A stretch of DNA of 64,000 nucleotides, from positions 1-64,000 of the forward strand of contig JAEZGS010000024.1 in the NCBI GenBank assembly GCA_023437225.1, read 5' to 3'. Below the pieces are notes generated by a model, which saw only the letters and a list, made by a program, of their open reading frames with translations, was not told the DNA's origin and ran no database searches. Below are positions 35,540 to 43,350 of this stretch, one piece after another. The position numbers were made by a program, and so were the translations under genes. This DNA comes from Bacteroidota bacterium (GTDB taxonomy: Bacteria > Bacteroidota > Bacteroidia > Chitinophagales > Chitinophagaceae). The first letter of the stretch is position 1. Every line of letters begins with the position of its first letter.

Positions 35540-36736
35540 ATTACCCTTTGGCACATTGCCTGCTCTGATGATGCGCAACTGCTGCTCATTAAATGCTTCA
35601 TTAAAAAGATCGGGAGTATCCTGGTAGCAGCGGAAAAGATTTGCAATAAAAAAAATGCGCTGTTGCAGATTTGACCAATCATCACATCCTTGACCGTCAT
35701 ATGAATGTGAATTCGGTTTCAACTGCGTCAGCAAAGCGATGAGCTTGTCATTGTTCAGCGTTTGCAAAGTAGATGGATACTGCATTGTCAGATCCCTGCC
35801 AAGGTGTATGCAATTATTTGCGGGGAGGTTGAGCGTCATCAAATGCTCAGTGATCACTTCGCGAATGGGCGCTTGAGCTTGGTGGGTAAACCGGTCGATT
35901 GACTCTTTTAACAGGTTCGTCTTTCCTGCGACCCAATTGACGAAATAAAGAAATTTACCTTTCCACGTTTTATTATAAACAAGCAGATCCGTAAGGTACT
36001 TTTTTAGTTCTTCAACATCGATCTTACCTGCTGTCAGGGCTTCAGATATTTCTGGCTGCAAGCGGGTTTGTTCGTGAACGCCAACAAGGATGTTTGCATG
36101 GAACATGAGTTCATCGCGCTTCTTCTGGTCATGTTCAAACAGTGCATTATAATAATTCAAAAAAGCTTCTTTAAGCATTTCCTGTCCGTCTGGCGGTGGG
36201 CCCGGACGCAATTCATTTATGAACTGGTTGATTGAATCGGCATCATATTGCGTATGATTAATACAGTTTGAAATGAAGCGTGCGAATTCAAATCCGATCT
36301 CTTCGAAAACCTTTTTATTTCCACGTGCCACAGCATCGGCTGCACGTGCTGCCGATGCTCTTACGATTTTTGCCAACGCATTTTCATGAATGTTTTCGTG
36401 AATGATGCCTTTGCCAATCTGCGTTGAATATTTATAGATCAATGCAAGAATTTGAGCTACAGCAGGCTCGTTTCTTAATCTCAATTCGATGGCACGTTGA
36501 AGGTCTTCCCGGCGGATGGTTACTCCCGCTTGTTTAGATGCCCAGGTGGCAAATGTGCACCAATTAGCTTTCATGCCTGTCTTTGCGACGAAAGCGAACG
36601 ACAGCTGCCTGTAAGTGTCGGTGATTTGCAGGTTGCGAATGACGGGTGCAGTAATTGCAGTGACTCTTCGAATTTGATCGATTGATGGTACTGCAGTTGT
36701 AGACGATGCAGATACGATGATGCGGTCGGCTTCCAT
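35534..36736 (-). CDS. Helical protein of unknown function (400 aa)
   Basis: A long soluble, almost entirely helical protein with no signal peptide. Recognisable stretches such as FVAKTGMKANWCTFATWASKQAGVTI, NYYNALFEHDQKKRDELMFHANILVGVHEQTRLQPEI and PANNCIHLGRDLTMQYP look like conserved blocks, with His residues (FHANILVGVHEQTR, HENIHENA) that could bind metal. I do not recognise the family and give no function. It stands alone, convergent with the AlkB remnant and divergent from the sugar dehydrogenase. Confidence 0.78.
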   Translation of the reverse strand: MEADRIIVSASSTTAVPSIDQIRRVTAITAPVIRNLQITDTYRQLSFAFVAKTGMKANWCTFATWASKQAGVTIRREDLQRAIELRLRNEPAVAQILALIYKYSTQIGKGIIHENIHENALAKIVRASAARAADAVARGNKKVFEEIGFEFARFISNCINHTQYDADSINQFINELRPGPPPDGQEMLKEAFLNYYNALFEHDQKKRDELMFHANILVGVHEQTRLQPEISEALTAGKIDVEELKKYLTDLLVYNKTWKGKFLYFVNWVAGKTNLLKESIDRFTHQAQAPIREVITEHLMTLNLPANNCIHLGRDLTMQYPSTLQTLNNDKLIALLTQLKPNSHSYDGQGCDDWSNLQQRIFFIANLFRCYQDTPDLFNEAFNEQQLRIIRAGNVPKGNL

Positions 36737-36816
36737 GGCAATAGGCTAGCTTGTAGTATGTTGTCAATATAAAAATTTAATTTTAATGTCAATTATCAAC
36801 TAAAGATCATTTAACC

Positions 36817-38064
36817 ATGAACAAGATTGCGACAGGCATTTTTACAGGCATTGGCATTGCGCTTATTGTTGCTTCGTGTAACAACAATACGCCAAATGGA
36901 ACTGCCTCAACAGGAACCGGCAATTCGGATTCGACACTTCCACCAGTGGAAACCAAATCGGCCAACACCAATTATAAACCAGCCTTCGAAGGACAGACAC
37001 GCGCTCCAGGTGTAAAAACAACTACAGCTTACGAGGAAACGGTAGTTACCAACGATCTTAAAAACCCATGGGGAATTGCAGTGTTACCGGACGGTAGGTT
37101 TCTTGTGACCGAAAAGCGCGGCACAATGCGCATTGTGAGTGCTTCCGGACAAATTAGTGAGCCTATCAGCGGAGTGCCTGCGGTGAATGCGAAAGGACAG
37201 GGAGGACTACTTGGCATTGCTCTGGACCCTCAGTTTAACAGCAACCGCATGGTATATTGGAGCTTTTCTGAAGACAGGCCGGGTGGAAATCTGACATCCG
37301 TAGCAAAGGGTAAGCTTTCCGCTGATGATCGTAATTTAGAAAACGTAACCGTCATTTATCGCGCTGAGCCAGTTTATAACGGTGATAAACACTACGGATC
37401 AAGAATTGTATTTGCTCGCGACGGTAACATGTTTGTTAGCACGGGCGAGCGTTCTGATCTTGAAACAAGACCTCAATCACAGGATCTCAAGTCGGCGCTC
37501 GGAAAGGTAGTTCGTATTACCACCGAAGGAAAGCCGGCTGATGGTAATCCCTTCCTGAATAATTCCAATGCAAGGCCCGAGATATATACCTACGGTCACA
37601 GGAATGTTCAGGGACTGGCTATTCATCCGGAGACCGGAGATCTTTGGGAAAATGAATTTGGTCCTCGCGGAGGTGATGAATTAAATATCATAGTTGCAGG
37701 AAAGAATTACGGGTGGCCGGTGATTACTTATGGCCTCGAGTATGGAGGCGATAAGATCGGTGATGCACTTACACAAAAAGAAGGAATGGAACAACCCGTT
37801 TATTACTGGGATCCTGTCCTTTCTCCAAGTGGAATGACGTTTTATTCCGGCGATCAAATTCCCGAGTGGAAAAACAATCTATTTGTTACAGGCTTGAACA
37901 GTAATCACGTTGCAAGGCTGGTCATCAATAACAATCGTGTTGTAGGTGAGGAAAGAATACTTGATGATACCAATCAGCGTTTCCGCGATATAGTACAAGG
38001 CAAAGACGGCGCCCTGTATGCAGTGACAGATGAAGGTAGAATGTACAGGGTAGGCAAGAAGTAG
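36817..38064 (+). CDS. PQQ-dependent sugar dehydrogenase lipoprotein
   Basis: A 415-aa lipoprotein (lipobox IVASC, Cys near residue 21). The mature part is the six-bladed glucose/sorbosone dehydrogenase propeller: LKNPWGIAVLPDGRFLVTEKRGTMRIV, GGLLGIALDPQF, KHYGSRIVFARDGNMFVSTGERSD, YTYGHRNVQGLAIHPETGDLWENEFGPRGGDELNII, AGKNYGWPVITYG and PSGMTFYSGDQIPEWKNNLFVTGL. The catalytic His is likely in the GHRN or PQQ-contacting KHYGSR segment. It oxidises sugars in the periplasm with PQQ; no PQQ synthesis genes are in the window. Followed by a heptamer array and a strong terminator. Confidence 0.92.
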   Translation: MNKIATGIFTGIGIALIVASCNNNTPNGTASTGTGNSDSTLPPVETKSANTNYKPAFEGQTRAPGVKTTTAYEETVVTNDLKNPWGIAVLPDGRFLVTEKRGTMRIVSASGQISEPISGVPAVNAKGQGGLLGIALDPQFNSNRMVYWSFSEDRPGGNLTSVAKGKLSADDRNLENVTVIYRAEPVYNGDKHYGSRIVFARDGNMFVSTGERSDLETRPQSQDLKSALGKVVRITTEGKPADGNPFLNNSNARPEIYTYGHRNVQGLAIHPETGDLWENEFGPRGGDELNIIVAGKNYGWPVITYGLEYGGDKIGDALTQKEGMEQPVYYWDPVLSPSGMTFYSGDQIPEWKNNLFVTGLNSNHVARLVINNNRVVGEERILDDTNQRFRDIVQGKDGALYAVTDEGRMYRVGKK

Positions 38065-38105
38065 AAATGGGAAATGGAAAATGGGAAATGGGAAATGCAA
38101 AATGC
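38064..38105 (+). repeat. Tandem heptamer array, 6 x (G/A)AAATG(G/C)
   Basis: Units in register: GAAATGG, GAAATGG, AAAATGG, GAAATGG, GAAATGC, AAAATGC. The first base is the last base of the dehydrogenase's TAG stop, and the last unit touches the terminator stem. The AAATG core is shared with the array at 21967, although the flanking base of each unit differs. Confidence 0.85.
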
Positions 38106-38139
38106 AAAAGAATGGGACCTCAAGGGTCCCATTCTTTTT
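38106..38139 (+). terminator. Rho-independent terminator after the sugar dehydrogenase gene
   Basis: AAAAGAATGGGACC pairs perfectly with GGTCCCATTCTTTT around a five-base loop and ends in TTTTT. The A-run makes it usable from both sides, and the convergent metalloprotease gene ends 54 bases away. Confidence 0.92.
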
Positions 38140-38192
38140 AAGTTGCTGCCTCGCTTGCGGCATTATGAATTACGAACTTCGTATTCCGTTTT

Positions 38193-39386
38193 TCACGGTG
38201 CCACAAGTAAAGGAAGTTGCGCTTCGAACAATGCTGTAAATTCTTCTGCACTTAAGATGTGGCCCTGCTTTTGTGCACTGTCGGCTATTGAATAGCCCCA
38301 CATCGCTGCTGCCATACGCTGCTCAGGTGTACCGTGGTGTCCACTGTTGGTGAACTGGCAATCACCAATGTTATAATATACCTGCAGGAATTGTTGTACA
38401 CGCTTCCATTGCATGCTCGCACCGCGTGCATGTGAAAGGTAGTAGGCTGCATAAGCGTCTGCCATGAGCTCGGTTCTGCGTGTATTTTCAGGCGTTGCTA
38501 CGGGTGAAAATAAATTCAACTGAAACTGGATCTGGTGGCCAAATTCATGTGCAAGAATTGCCTGGGTTGCAACATCGCCATAGCCAATTGCATCGAACGC
38601 TTCCTGTATGCCATCTCCCATAATTACTTTCGGAGGAACTTGCAATGAAGGCGAATCGAAGCCTCCGAATGCAAAGGCATTGAAAGTGAATATTGGATGA
38701 TCACCATTTTGTAATTCGGGGAAGTTTTCAAGTACCCATAATATGTTATCAGCCCACATTTCAGCTACTGCTCTGCTATCGCGATAGACAATCATATCCG
38801 CGATGATCAATCTCTCACGATCCAGTAGCATGTTGCCATGCATCGCATTAAACACAATGTTGTCGGTTTCAATATTCCAGAAACGCTCAAGATCCTTGAA
38901 AGTTTTTAAATTCCTTTGCGTGTACTGTCCATCTGATCCAAAGTATCTACCACTTTCATCATTGGTGAAATACAATGCATCGACGGTTGGAAAGTCGAGC
39001 ATACCACTACCTAATACAAAGTTCCGGAGCGCCGGACTCCAGCTGGAAAGTTCCTGGCCAAGCCACACGTTCAGCGGTGTGTTCGATGTACAGGGTGTTG
39101 GCACTACAGCCATTGCCCTGCGACTGACCTCGCGAAACGTCGGATCAAGCATCCCTTCAACGTCGGGATTTATGGTTTGATTTCTTGATGTAAGTTTTGA
39201 AAGTATGTCATCAAATTTCGCTTGCTGTTCGGCCGATAAACGCGTAGCTGAAAGGGTTTCTTTGCCCATCGGTCTCAGGCCGTTCAGTGAAGATGAATCT
39301 GTTTCGTTGATCGCCTCCTTTGAACAACTCGAAAGCAGGATCAGGAAGGCAATAGCGAACGTGAGAAATGAATTGACGTGTCTCAT
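38193..39386 (-). CDS. Metalloprotease-like lipoprotein with HEFGH motif
   Basis: A 397-aa lipoprotein (lipobox LSSC). The C-terminal half has a zincin signature ILAHEFGHQIQFQLN (HExxH-type, near residue 279), followed by ENTRRTELMADAYAAYYLSHARG, in which the Glu/Asp of ELMADAYAAYY resembles the downstream ligand region of neutral zinc metallopeptidases. The N-terminal third is Ser/Thr-rich. No protease family is assigned with certainty. It is a monocistronic unit with no promoter I can place. Confidence 0.72.
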   Translation of the reverse strand: MRHVNSFLTFAIAFLILLSSCSKEAINETDSSSLNGLRPMGKETLSATRLSAEQQAKFDDILSKLTSRNQTINPDVEGMLDPTFREVSRRAMAVVPTPCTSNTPLNVWLGQELSSWSPALRNFVLGSGMLDFPTVDALYFTNDESGRYFGSDGQYTQRNLKTFKDLERFWNIETDNIVFNAMHGNMLLDRERLIIADMIVYRDSRAVAEMWADNILWVLENFPELQNGDHPIFTFNAFAFGGFDSPSLQVPPKVIMGDGIQEAFDAIGYGDVATQAILAHEFGHQIQFQLNLFSPVATPENTRRTELMADAYAAYYLSHARGASMQWKRVQQFLQVYYNIGDCQFTNSGHHGTPEQRMAAAMWGYSIADSAQKQGHILSAEEFTALFEAQLPLLVAP

Positions 39387-39467
39387 GGTTGTTGGTTCAT
39401 TTAATGTGTTTGGAATAGCTAGCTAAGAGCATGTGATAGCTTTCAAACGGTCGGATACCAAGATCGG

Positions 39468-41318
39468 TCACTTTTGCGAGGCAACAGGAAATTCAATGTA
39501 AGTAGAATTTGTGCTATTGCAATGAATAGTATGGGTTGCTTTGATAAAATCAAATTCTTTTGCTTCAAAAATATTCGGTACAAACTTCTGTGGATTCCGA
39601 TCGATGATTGGAAACCAGGTACTTTGGATTTGCACCATGATGCGATGACCCTTTAAAAACGTGTGATTGACATTGTGGAGATCTAAAACAATCTCTTCAG
39701 GTTTGTTAGGGGTGAATGGTAAGGGCTTATCCATGCTCTTTCTGAAACGCCCACGCATCACTTCCATTGCCACCGGGAACTGGTAGCCGCTCATCGACAT
39801 ATTCTCGCTGTATTTGTCAGGATATACATCAATCAGCTTTACAACAAAATCAGCATCGCTGCCTGTAGTACTTACCATCAATCGCGCTTTCACATTGCCG
39901 GTAATAGTAAGATCGGAAGTCAGTGAGTCACCGCTGAATACTAAGACATCCGGCCTGCTGGAAACGAATCGCTGGTCATCAACATGCCATGTGCCCCAGC
40001 GACTTTCCTGGCTGAAAGTTGCTTCTATAGGTTGTGGCCTGTAAGGTACGGGCCTTGCCGGATCACTAATGTACGAAACGGTGCCTGCGGTTCCCGACGG
40101 TTTGTTGAAACTACATGTGCCATTTGGGTGCACATACAGTTGTGTCTTACGTGTATCGGCGGGTGGCCAGGTGCTGTAAGATTTCCACTGATTTGATCCT
40201 GTCTGAAAACAGTAAGCTTCAAGAAATTTGCCGGCCGAGCTGTCTTTCAGCCAATGATCAAACCATTTCTTTTGGATGTCCAGCATGTAAGGTGAGGTAG
40301 CACTGCCAAATGATATTTTGCCAAGGCTGTCTCCGCTTGAACCTGCCCAGCCTCCATGATTCCAGGGACCAAGAAGAATATAATTTCGATTCATATTGTC
40401 GTTCTTCTCTAACACCGTGTACATTGCCTGCGGTCCGTTCAGATCTTCCTGATCATAATATCCTCCAACGTGAAGTATCGGTATTTGTGGACTCTTGATC
40501 GTTAATAATCTTGATTGCTTTTTCCAGAACGTATCGTAGTTAGGATGTGCTTCAAATGTGTTCCATGAGGGAAACTGCTTTTTAAAAATGTTCTTATTCA
40601 CGTTGCTTAAAGGACCCAGTTTCAGATACCAGTCGTATAGATCATATTGTGGAAATGGGTAAGGACTGTTCGCACCTTTTTCTTTCTCAACGAAGTGAGC
40701 ATATTCAAATGCATAACTCAGCCTGAATGCACCGTTATGATGAAAATCGTCGCCTACATACATATCCGCTGGTGCGGCCTGCGGTGAACTTGCTTTGAGC
40801 GCGGGATGCGGGTCCACGCTTGCATCTAATGCGGTACTTCCCGGATAGGAGATACCCCGGATGCCTACTTTGCCATTATTGTTTGGAATGTTTTTTACCA
40901 GCCATTCAACTGCATCGTATGCATCAGTGCTTTCATCTGTCTTTGTCTTATCGAATAAATGATACAAAGGGCGGTTCATTTCGAATGTTCCTTCGCTTTT
41001 GAACTTGCCCCTTATGTCCTGCATTACGAAGATGTAACCCGCTTCGGCAAGTGTTCGAATAAAAGGAGGCATCCATTCTATCCGGAGCGTTGAGTCATCA
41101 GGCACAGGTATGTCTGATCCATAAGGTGTTCGCTCCATGATGATAGGCACGGGCTTGTTATGATTTGTCGGTGAGTAAACAACAGTGAACAGTTTGGTCC
41201 CGTCACGCATGGGGATCATGTATGATTTCTTTGTGAGCGTGCGGATAGTATCCTGTTGCGCATCGGCGGCGTCAAAGAACAGTATGGCCACTATAAAAAG
41301 TAGCAGGCTTTTTTTCAT
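39468..41318 (-). CDS. CocE/NonD family hydrolase (X-Pro dipeptidyl-peptidase-like)
   Basis: A 616-aa exported protein (signal peptide ending ADA-Q). It has an N-terminal X-Pro dipeptidyl-peptidase S15 domain: MIPMRDGTKLFTVVYSP, IIMERTPYGSD, QDIRGKFKSEG, WLVKNIPNNNGKVGIRGISYPGSTALDAS (nucleophile Ser near 157 in GISYPGS), and the His region LLGPWNHGGWAGSSGDSLG. A C-terminal jelly-roll follows (LVFSGDSLTSDLTITGNVKARLMVSTTGSDADFVVKLIDVYPDKYSE). Members cleave peptides or esters such as cephalosporin or cocaine derivatives; the natural substrate here is unknown. Divergent from the sulfur locus. Confidence 0.92.
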   Translation of the reverse strand: MKKSLLLFIVAILFFDAADAQQDTIRTLTKKSYMIPMRDGTKLFTVVYSPTNHNKPVPIIMERTPYGSDIPVPDDSTLRIEWMPPFIRTLAEAGYIFVMQDIRGKFKSEGTFEMNRPLYHLFDKTKTDESTDAYDAVEWLVKNIPNNNGKVGIRGISYPGSTALDASVDPHPALKASSPQAAPADMYVGDDFHHNGAFRLSYAFEYAHFVEKEKGANSPYPFPQYDLYDWYLKLGPLSNVNKNIFKKQFPSWNTFEAHPNYDTFWKKQSRLLTIKSPQIPILHVGGYYDQEDLNGPQAMYTVLEKNDNMNRNYILLGPWNHGGWAGSSGDSLGKISFGSATSPYMLDIQKKWFDHWLKDSSAGKFLEAYCFQTGSNQWKSYSTWPPADTRKTQLYVHPNGTCSFNKPSGTAGTVSYISDPARPVPYRPQPIEATFSQESRWGTWHVDDQRFVSSRPDVLVFSGDSLTSDLTITGNVKARLMVSTTGSDADFVVKLIDVYPDKYSENMSMSGYQFPVAMEVMRGRFRKSMDKPLPFTPNKPEEIVLDLHNVNHTFLKGHRIMVQIQSTWFPIIDRNPQKFVPNIFEAKEFDFIKATHTIHCNSTNSTYIEFPVASQK

Positions 41319-41475
41319 GTTATAAACCTTGATGAATTGGGAAAAGTATATCTGTTACAATATAATGATTGAATGGAAGCAGCCGTAGAAACTGCTGATT
41401 TATTACACAAACGGCGAATTGTTTGGGTTATAAATCGCGACTAACAAATGTTCATTATCAATTCAATAAAAAAAA

Positions 41476-41506
41476 TTTGCATAAGGATTGAGGCCGCCTA
41501 TCTTTG
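41476..41506 (+). promoter_or_regulatory. Sulfate assimilation operon promoter (TTTG-N19-TATCTTTG)
   Basis: TTTG at 41476-41479 and TATCTTTG at 41499-41506 are exactly 19 bases apart, the canonical Bacteroidota -33/-7 arrangement, so transcription should start near 41513. It lies in the 318-bp gap between the divergent CocE gene and cysH; the rest of the gap upstream (41319-41475) is AT-rich and shows nothing I can name. Confidence 0.75.
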
Positions 41507-41525
41507 TCTACTCAACGAGTGGACT
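41505..41525. promoter_or_regulatory. Candidate sulfur-regulon operator at the cysH start site
   Basis: TGTCTAC-N7-GTGGACT, an imperfect inverted repeat that overlaps the end of the -7 box and the predicted start of transcription, a repressor position. The same 21-bp pattern is found at 50467 and 51330. The regulator is not in the window. Confidence 0.65.
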
Positions 41526-41527
41526 AA

Positions 41528-41590
41528 ATGAAAAGACTATACATCAAAACCATGCAAACTCTTAGCGGCAAGATGCCTTGCTGTTGTTGA
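41528..41590 (+). CDS. Putative cysteine-sensing leader peptide of the cysH operon
   Basis: A 20-codon ORF begins with ATG about 15 bases after the predicted transcription start and ends Met-Pro-Cys-Cys-Cys-stop (codons TGC TGT TGT TGA). A second in-frame ATG lies at codon 9. Its stop is 46 bases before the cysH ATG. Three Cys codons at the end of a short ORF, at the head of a sulfate assimilation operon, is the expected design for a ribosome-mediated attenuator that senses charged tRNA-Cys. I do not see a U-rich terminator stem after it; a small GCAAG/CTTGC hairpin (41570-41583) overlaps the end of the ORF, and TTAGC (near 41561) could pair with GCTAA (near 41618) instead. Confidence 0.7.
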   Translation: MKRLYIKTMQTLSGKMPCCC

Positions 41591-41636
41591 TCCCTCCTGT
41601 CTTTTCAAGCTAACAATTGCTAAAAACAAACTGAAT

Positions 41637-42353
41637 ATGCTGAACGATCCACAGAAATACATTGCAGAATTACTCTATCATACTGATGGACTAAACATCG
41701 CGCAGGTCATATCCCTGCTTGCAGAAAGGCATCCGAACCGCGTCACATTTTCGTCGAGTTTTAGTTACGAAGACCAGGTGGTAACGGATATTATTTTATC
41801 AAACAATCTACCTGTTTCGATCTTTACCCTGGATACCGGCCGGCTTTTCAGCGAGACCTATTCTGTTTGGAACAGCACTAATCTGAAATACAATACCAGC
41901 ATCAGGGCATATTACCCTCAGCATCAGCCTTTGGAAAATTTTGTTTTATCTCATGGACCTAATGCATTTTATGAATCAACTGATCTGAGGAAGGAATGTT
42001 GTTTTATCCGTAAGGTGGAACCGTTGCGTCGTGCGCTGGCTGGAAATGAAATATGGATCACTGGTCTTCGTGCAGAGCATTCGCCGGCGAGGCAGGATCT
42101 TGCTTTGTTTGAGTTTGATGGGTCGAACAATGTATTCAAGTACAACCCTCTTTTAAATTGGAGTACCACGGATGTAAAAGCGTACATCAATGAACATGAA
42201 GTGCCCTATAACCCTTTACACGATCGGGGATTTATCAGCATTGGATGTGCTCCCTGTACACGCGCTGTAAGACCTGGTGAAGATTTTCGTGCAGGAAGAT
42301 GGTGGTGGGAAGAAGCAACAAAAAAAGAATGCGGACTTCACGTTCACAATTAA
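41637..42353 (+). CDS. cysH: Adenylyl-sulfate (APS) reductase
   Basis: A 238-aa protein that reduces APS to sulfite. It has the PP-loop-like SSSFSYEDQVVTDIIL, the substrate segment FTLDTGRLFSETY, and the RKECCFIRKVEPL (Cys121-Cys122) and GCAPCTRAV (Cys204, Cys207) cysteines that bind the [4Fe-4S] cluster of APS reductases, absent from the PAPS-specific E. coli type. Catalytic Cys232 is in KKECGLHV. The use of APS fits the lack of an APS kinase (cysC) in this cluster. First structural gene of the operon, 46 bases after the leader ORF. Confidence 0.95.
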   Translation: MLNDPQKYIAELLYHTDGLNIAQVISLLAERHPNRVTFSSSFSYEDQVVTDIILSNNLPVSIFTLDTGRLFSETYSVWNSTNLKYNTSIRAYYPQHQPLENFVLSHGPNAFYESTDLRKECCFIRKVEPLRRALAGNEIWITGLRAEHSPARQDLALFEFDGSNNVFKYNPLLNWSTTDVKAYINEHEVPYNPLHDRGFISIGCAPCTRAVRPGEDFRAGRWWWEEATKKECGLHVHN

Positions 42354-42375
42354 TCGATTGAAAAACTAATTATAC

Positions 42376-43284
42376 ATGAGTAAGTATCGCCTGGATTATC
42401 TTGATCAGTTAGAAGCAGAATCGATTCACATCTTTCGTGAAGTTGCGGGTCAGTTCGAGCGTCCGGCTTTGTTATTTTCGGGAGGGAAGGACTCCATTTG
42501 TCTTGTACATCTTGCGTTAAAAGCGTTCAGACCGGGAAAGTTTCCATTTCCACTGGTTCACATCGATACCGGCCACAACTTCCAGGAAGCTCTTGATTTT
42601 CGCGACGGACTTGTTGCGGAGATAGGTGAACGATTGATCGTTCGCAAAGTAGAAGATACCATCAATGCAAAACAATTAACGGAGCCAAAGGGAAAGTTTG
42701 CGAGTCGCAACGCGCTCCAGACTTTCACTCTATTGGACACCATTGAAGAATTCAAATTTGATGCATGCATTGGCGGAGCGAGGAGAGATGAAGAAAAGGC
42801 TCGAGCGAAGGAGAGGATATTTTCCGTACGCGATGAATTTGGTCAATGGGATCCAAAGCGACAAAGACCTGAGTTGTGGAATATCTATAACGGTAAAATA
42901 AACAAGGGTGAAAACGTTCGCGTGTTCCCGATAAGTAACTGGACGGAATTGGATGTGTGGAATTACATACGTCGTGAGAAGATCAATTTGCCTTCCATCT
43001 ACTTCGCCCATGAACGCGATGTACTTGAACATGAAGGGCAGCTGGTTGCAGTATCGGATTTTATTCAATTTGAAGAAGGAGATAAGATCTCAAAAAAGAA
43101 AGTTCGCTATCGTACTGTTGGCGATATGACTTGTACGGCGGCTGTTGAATCGGAAGCTGAAACACTTGACGACATTATCAGGGAAATCATTGCTACAAAA
43201 ACAAGTGAACGCGGTGAAACCAGGATCGATGATAAGGTTTCAGAAGCAGCTATGGAAGACAGGAAGAAGAACGGATATTTTTAG
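42376..43284 (+). CDS. cysD: Sulfate adenylyltransferase small subunit
   Basis: A 302-aa N-type ATP pyrophosphatase. The PP-loop is LLFSGGKDSICLVHLALKAF (near residue 36), followed by FPLVHIDTGHNFQEALDFRD and CIGGARRDEEKARAKERIFSVRDEFGQWDPKRQRPELW, the CysD signature, and the C-terminal YRTVGDMTCTAAVES. It adenylates sulfate to form APS, with the GTPase CysN as partner. It starts 22 bases after cysH. The gap between cysD and cysN contains a repeat array. Confidence 0.97.
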   Translation: MSKYRLDYLDQLEAESIHIFREVAGQFERPALLFSGGKDSICLVHLALKAFRPGKFPFPLVHIDTGHNFQEALDFRDGLVAEIGERLIVRKVEDTINAKQLTEPKGKFASRNALQTFTLLDTIEEFKFDACIGGARRDEEKARAKERIFSVRDEFGQWDPKRQRPELWNIYNGKINKGENVRVFPISNWTELDVWNYIRREKINLPSIYFAHERDVLEHEGQLVAVSDFIQFEEGDKISKKKVRYRTVGDMTCTAAVESEAETLDDIIREIIATKTSERGETRIDDKVSEAAMEDRKKNGYF

Positions 43285-43344
43285 CAGAATGCAGAATGCT
43301 GAAATCATTATCTCATTTCCACATTATCACATTTCCACATTTTT
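43285..43344. repeat. Composite repeat array between cysD and cysN
   Basis: Begins at the base after the cysD stop. The first part is heptameric on the plus strand (CAGAATG, CAGAATG, CTGAAAT); the second is octameric and reads on the minus strand as AAATGTGG, AAATGTGA, TAATGTGG, AAATGAGA, TAATGATT. Nineteen bases (43326-43344) are identical to 62399-62417. It ends six bases before the cysN start and so occupies its ribosome binding region. Confidence 0.82.
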
Positions 43345-43350
43345 CATAAC

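Noticed and set aside
41526..41636. SAM or other riboswitch in the cysH leader
   Set aside because: No SAM-I or SAM-II core sequence is recognisable; the leader ORF explains the region better.
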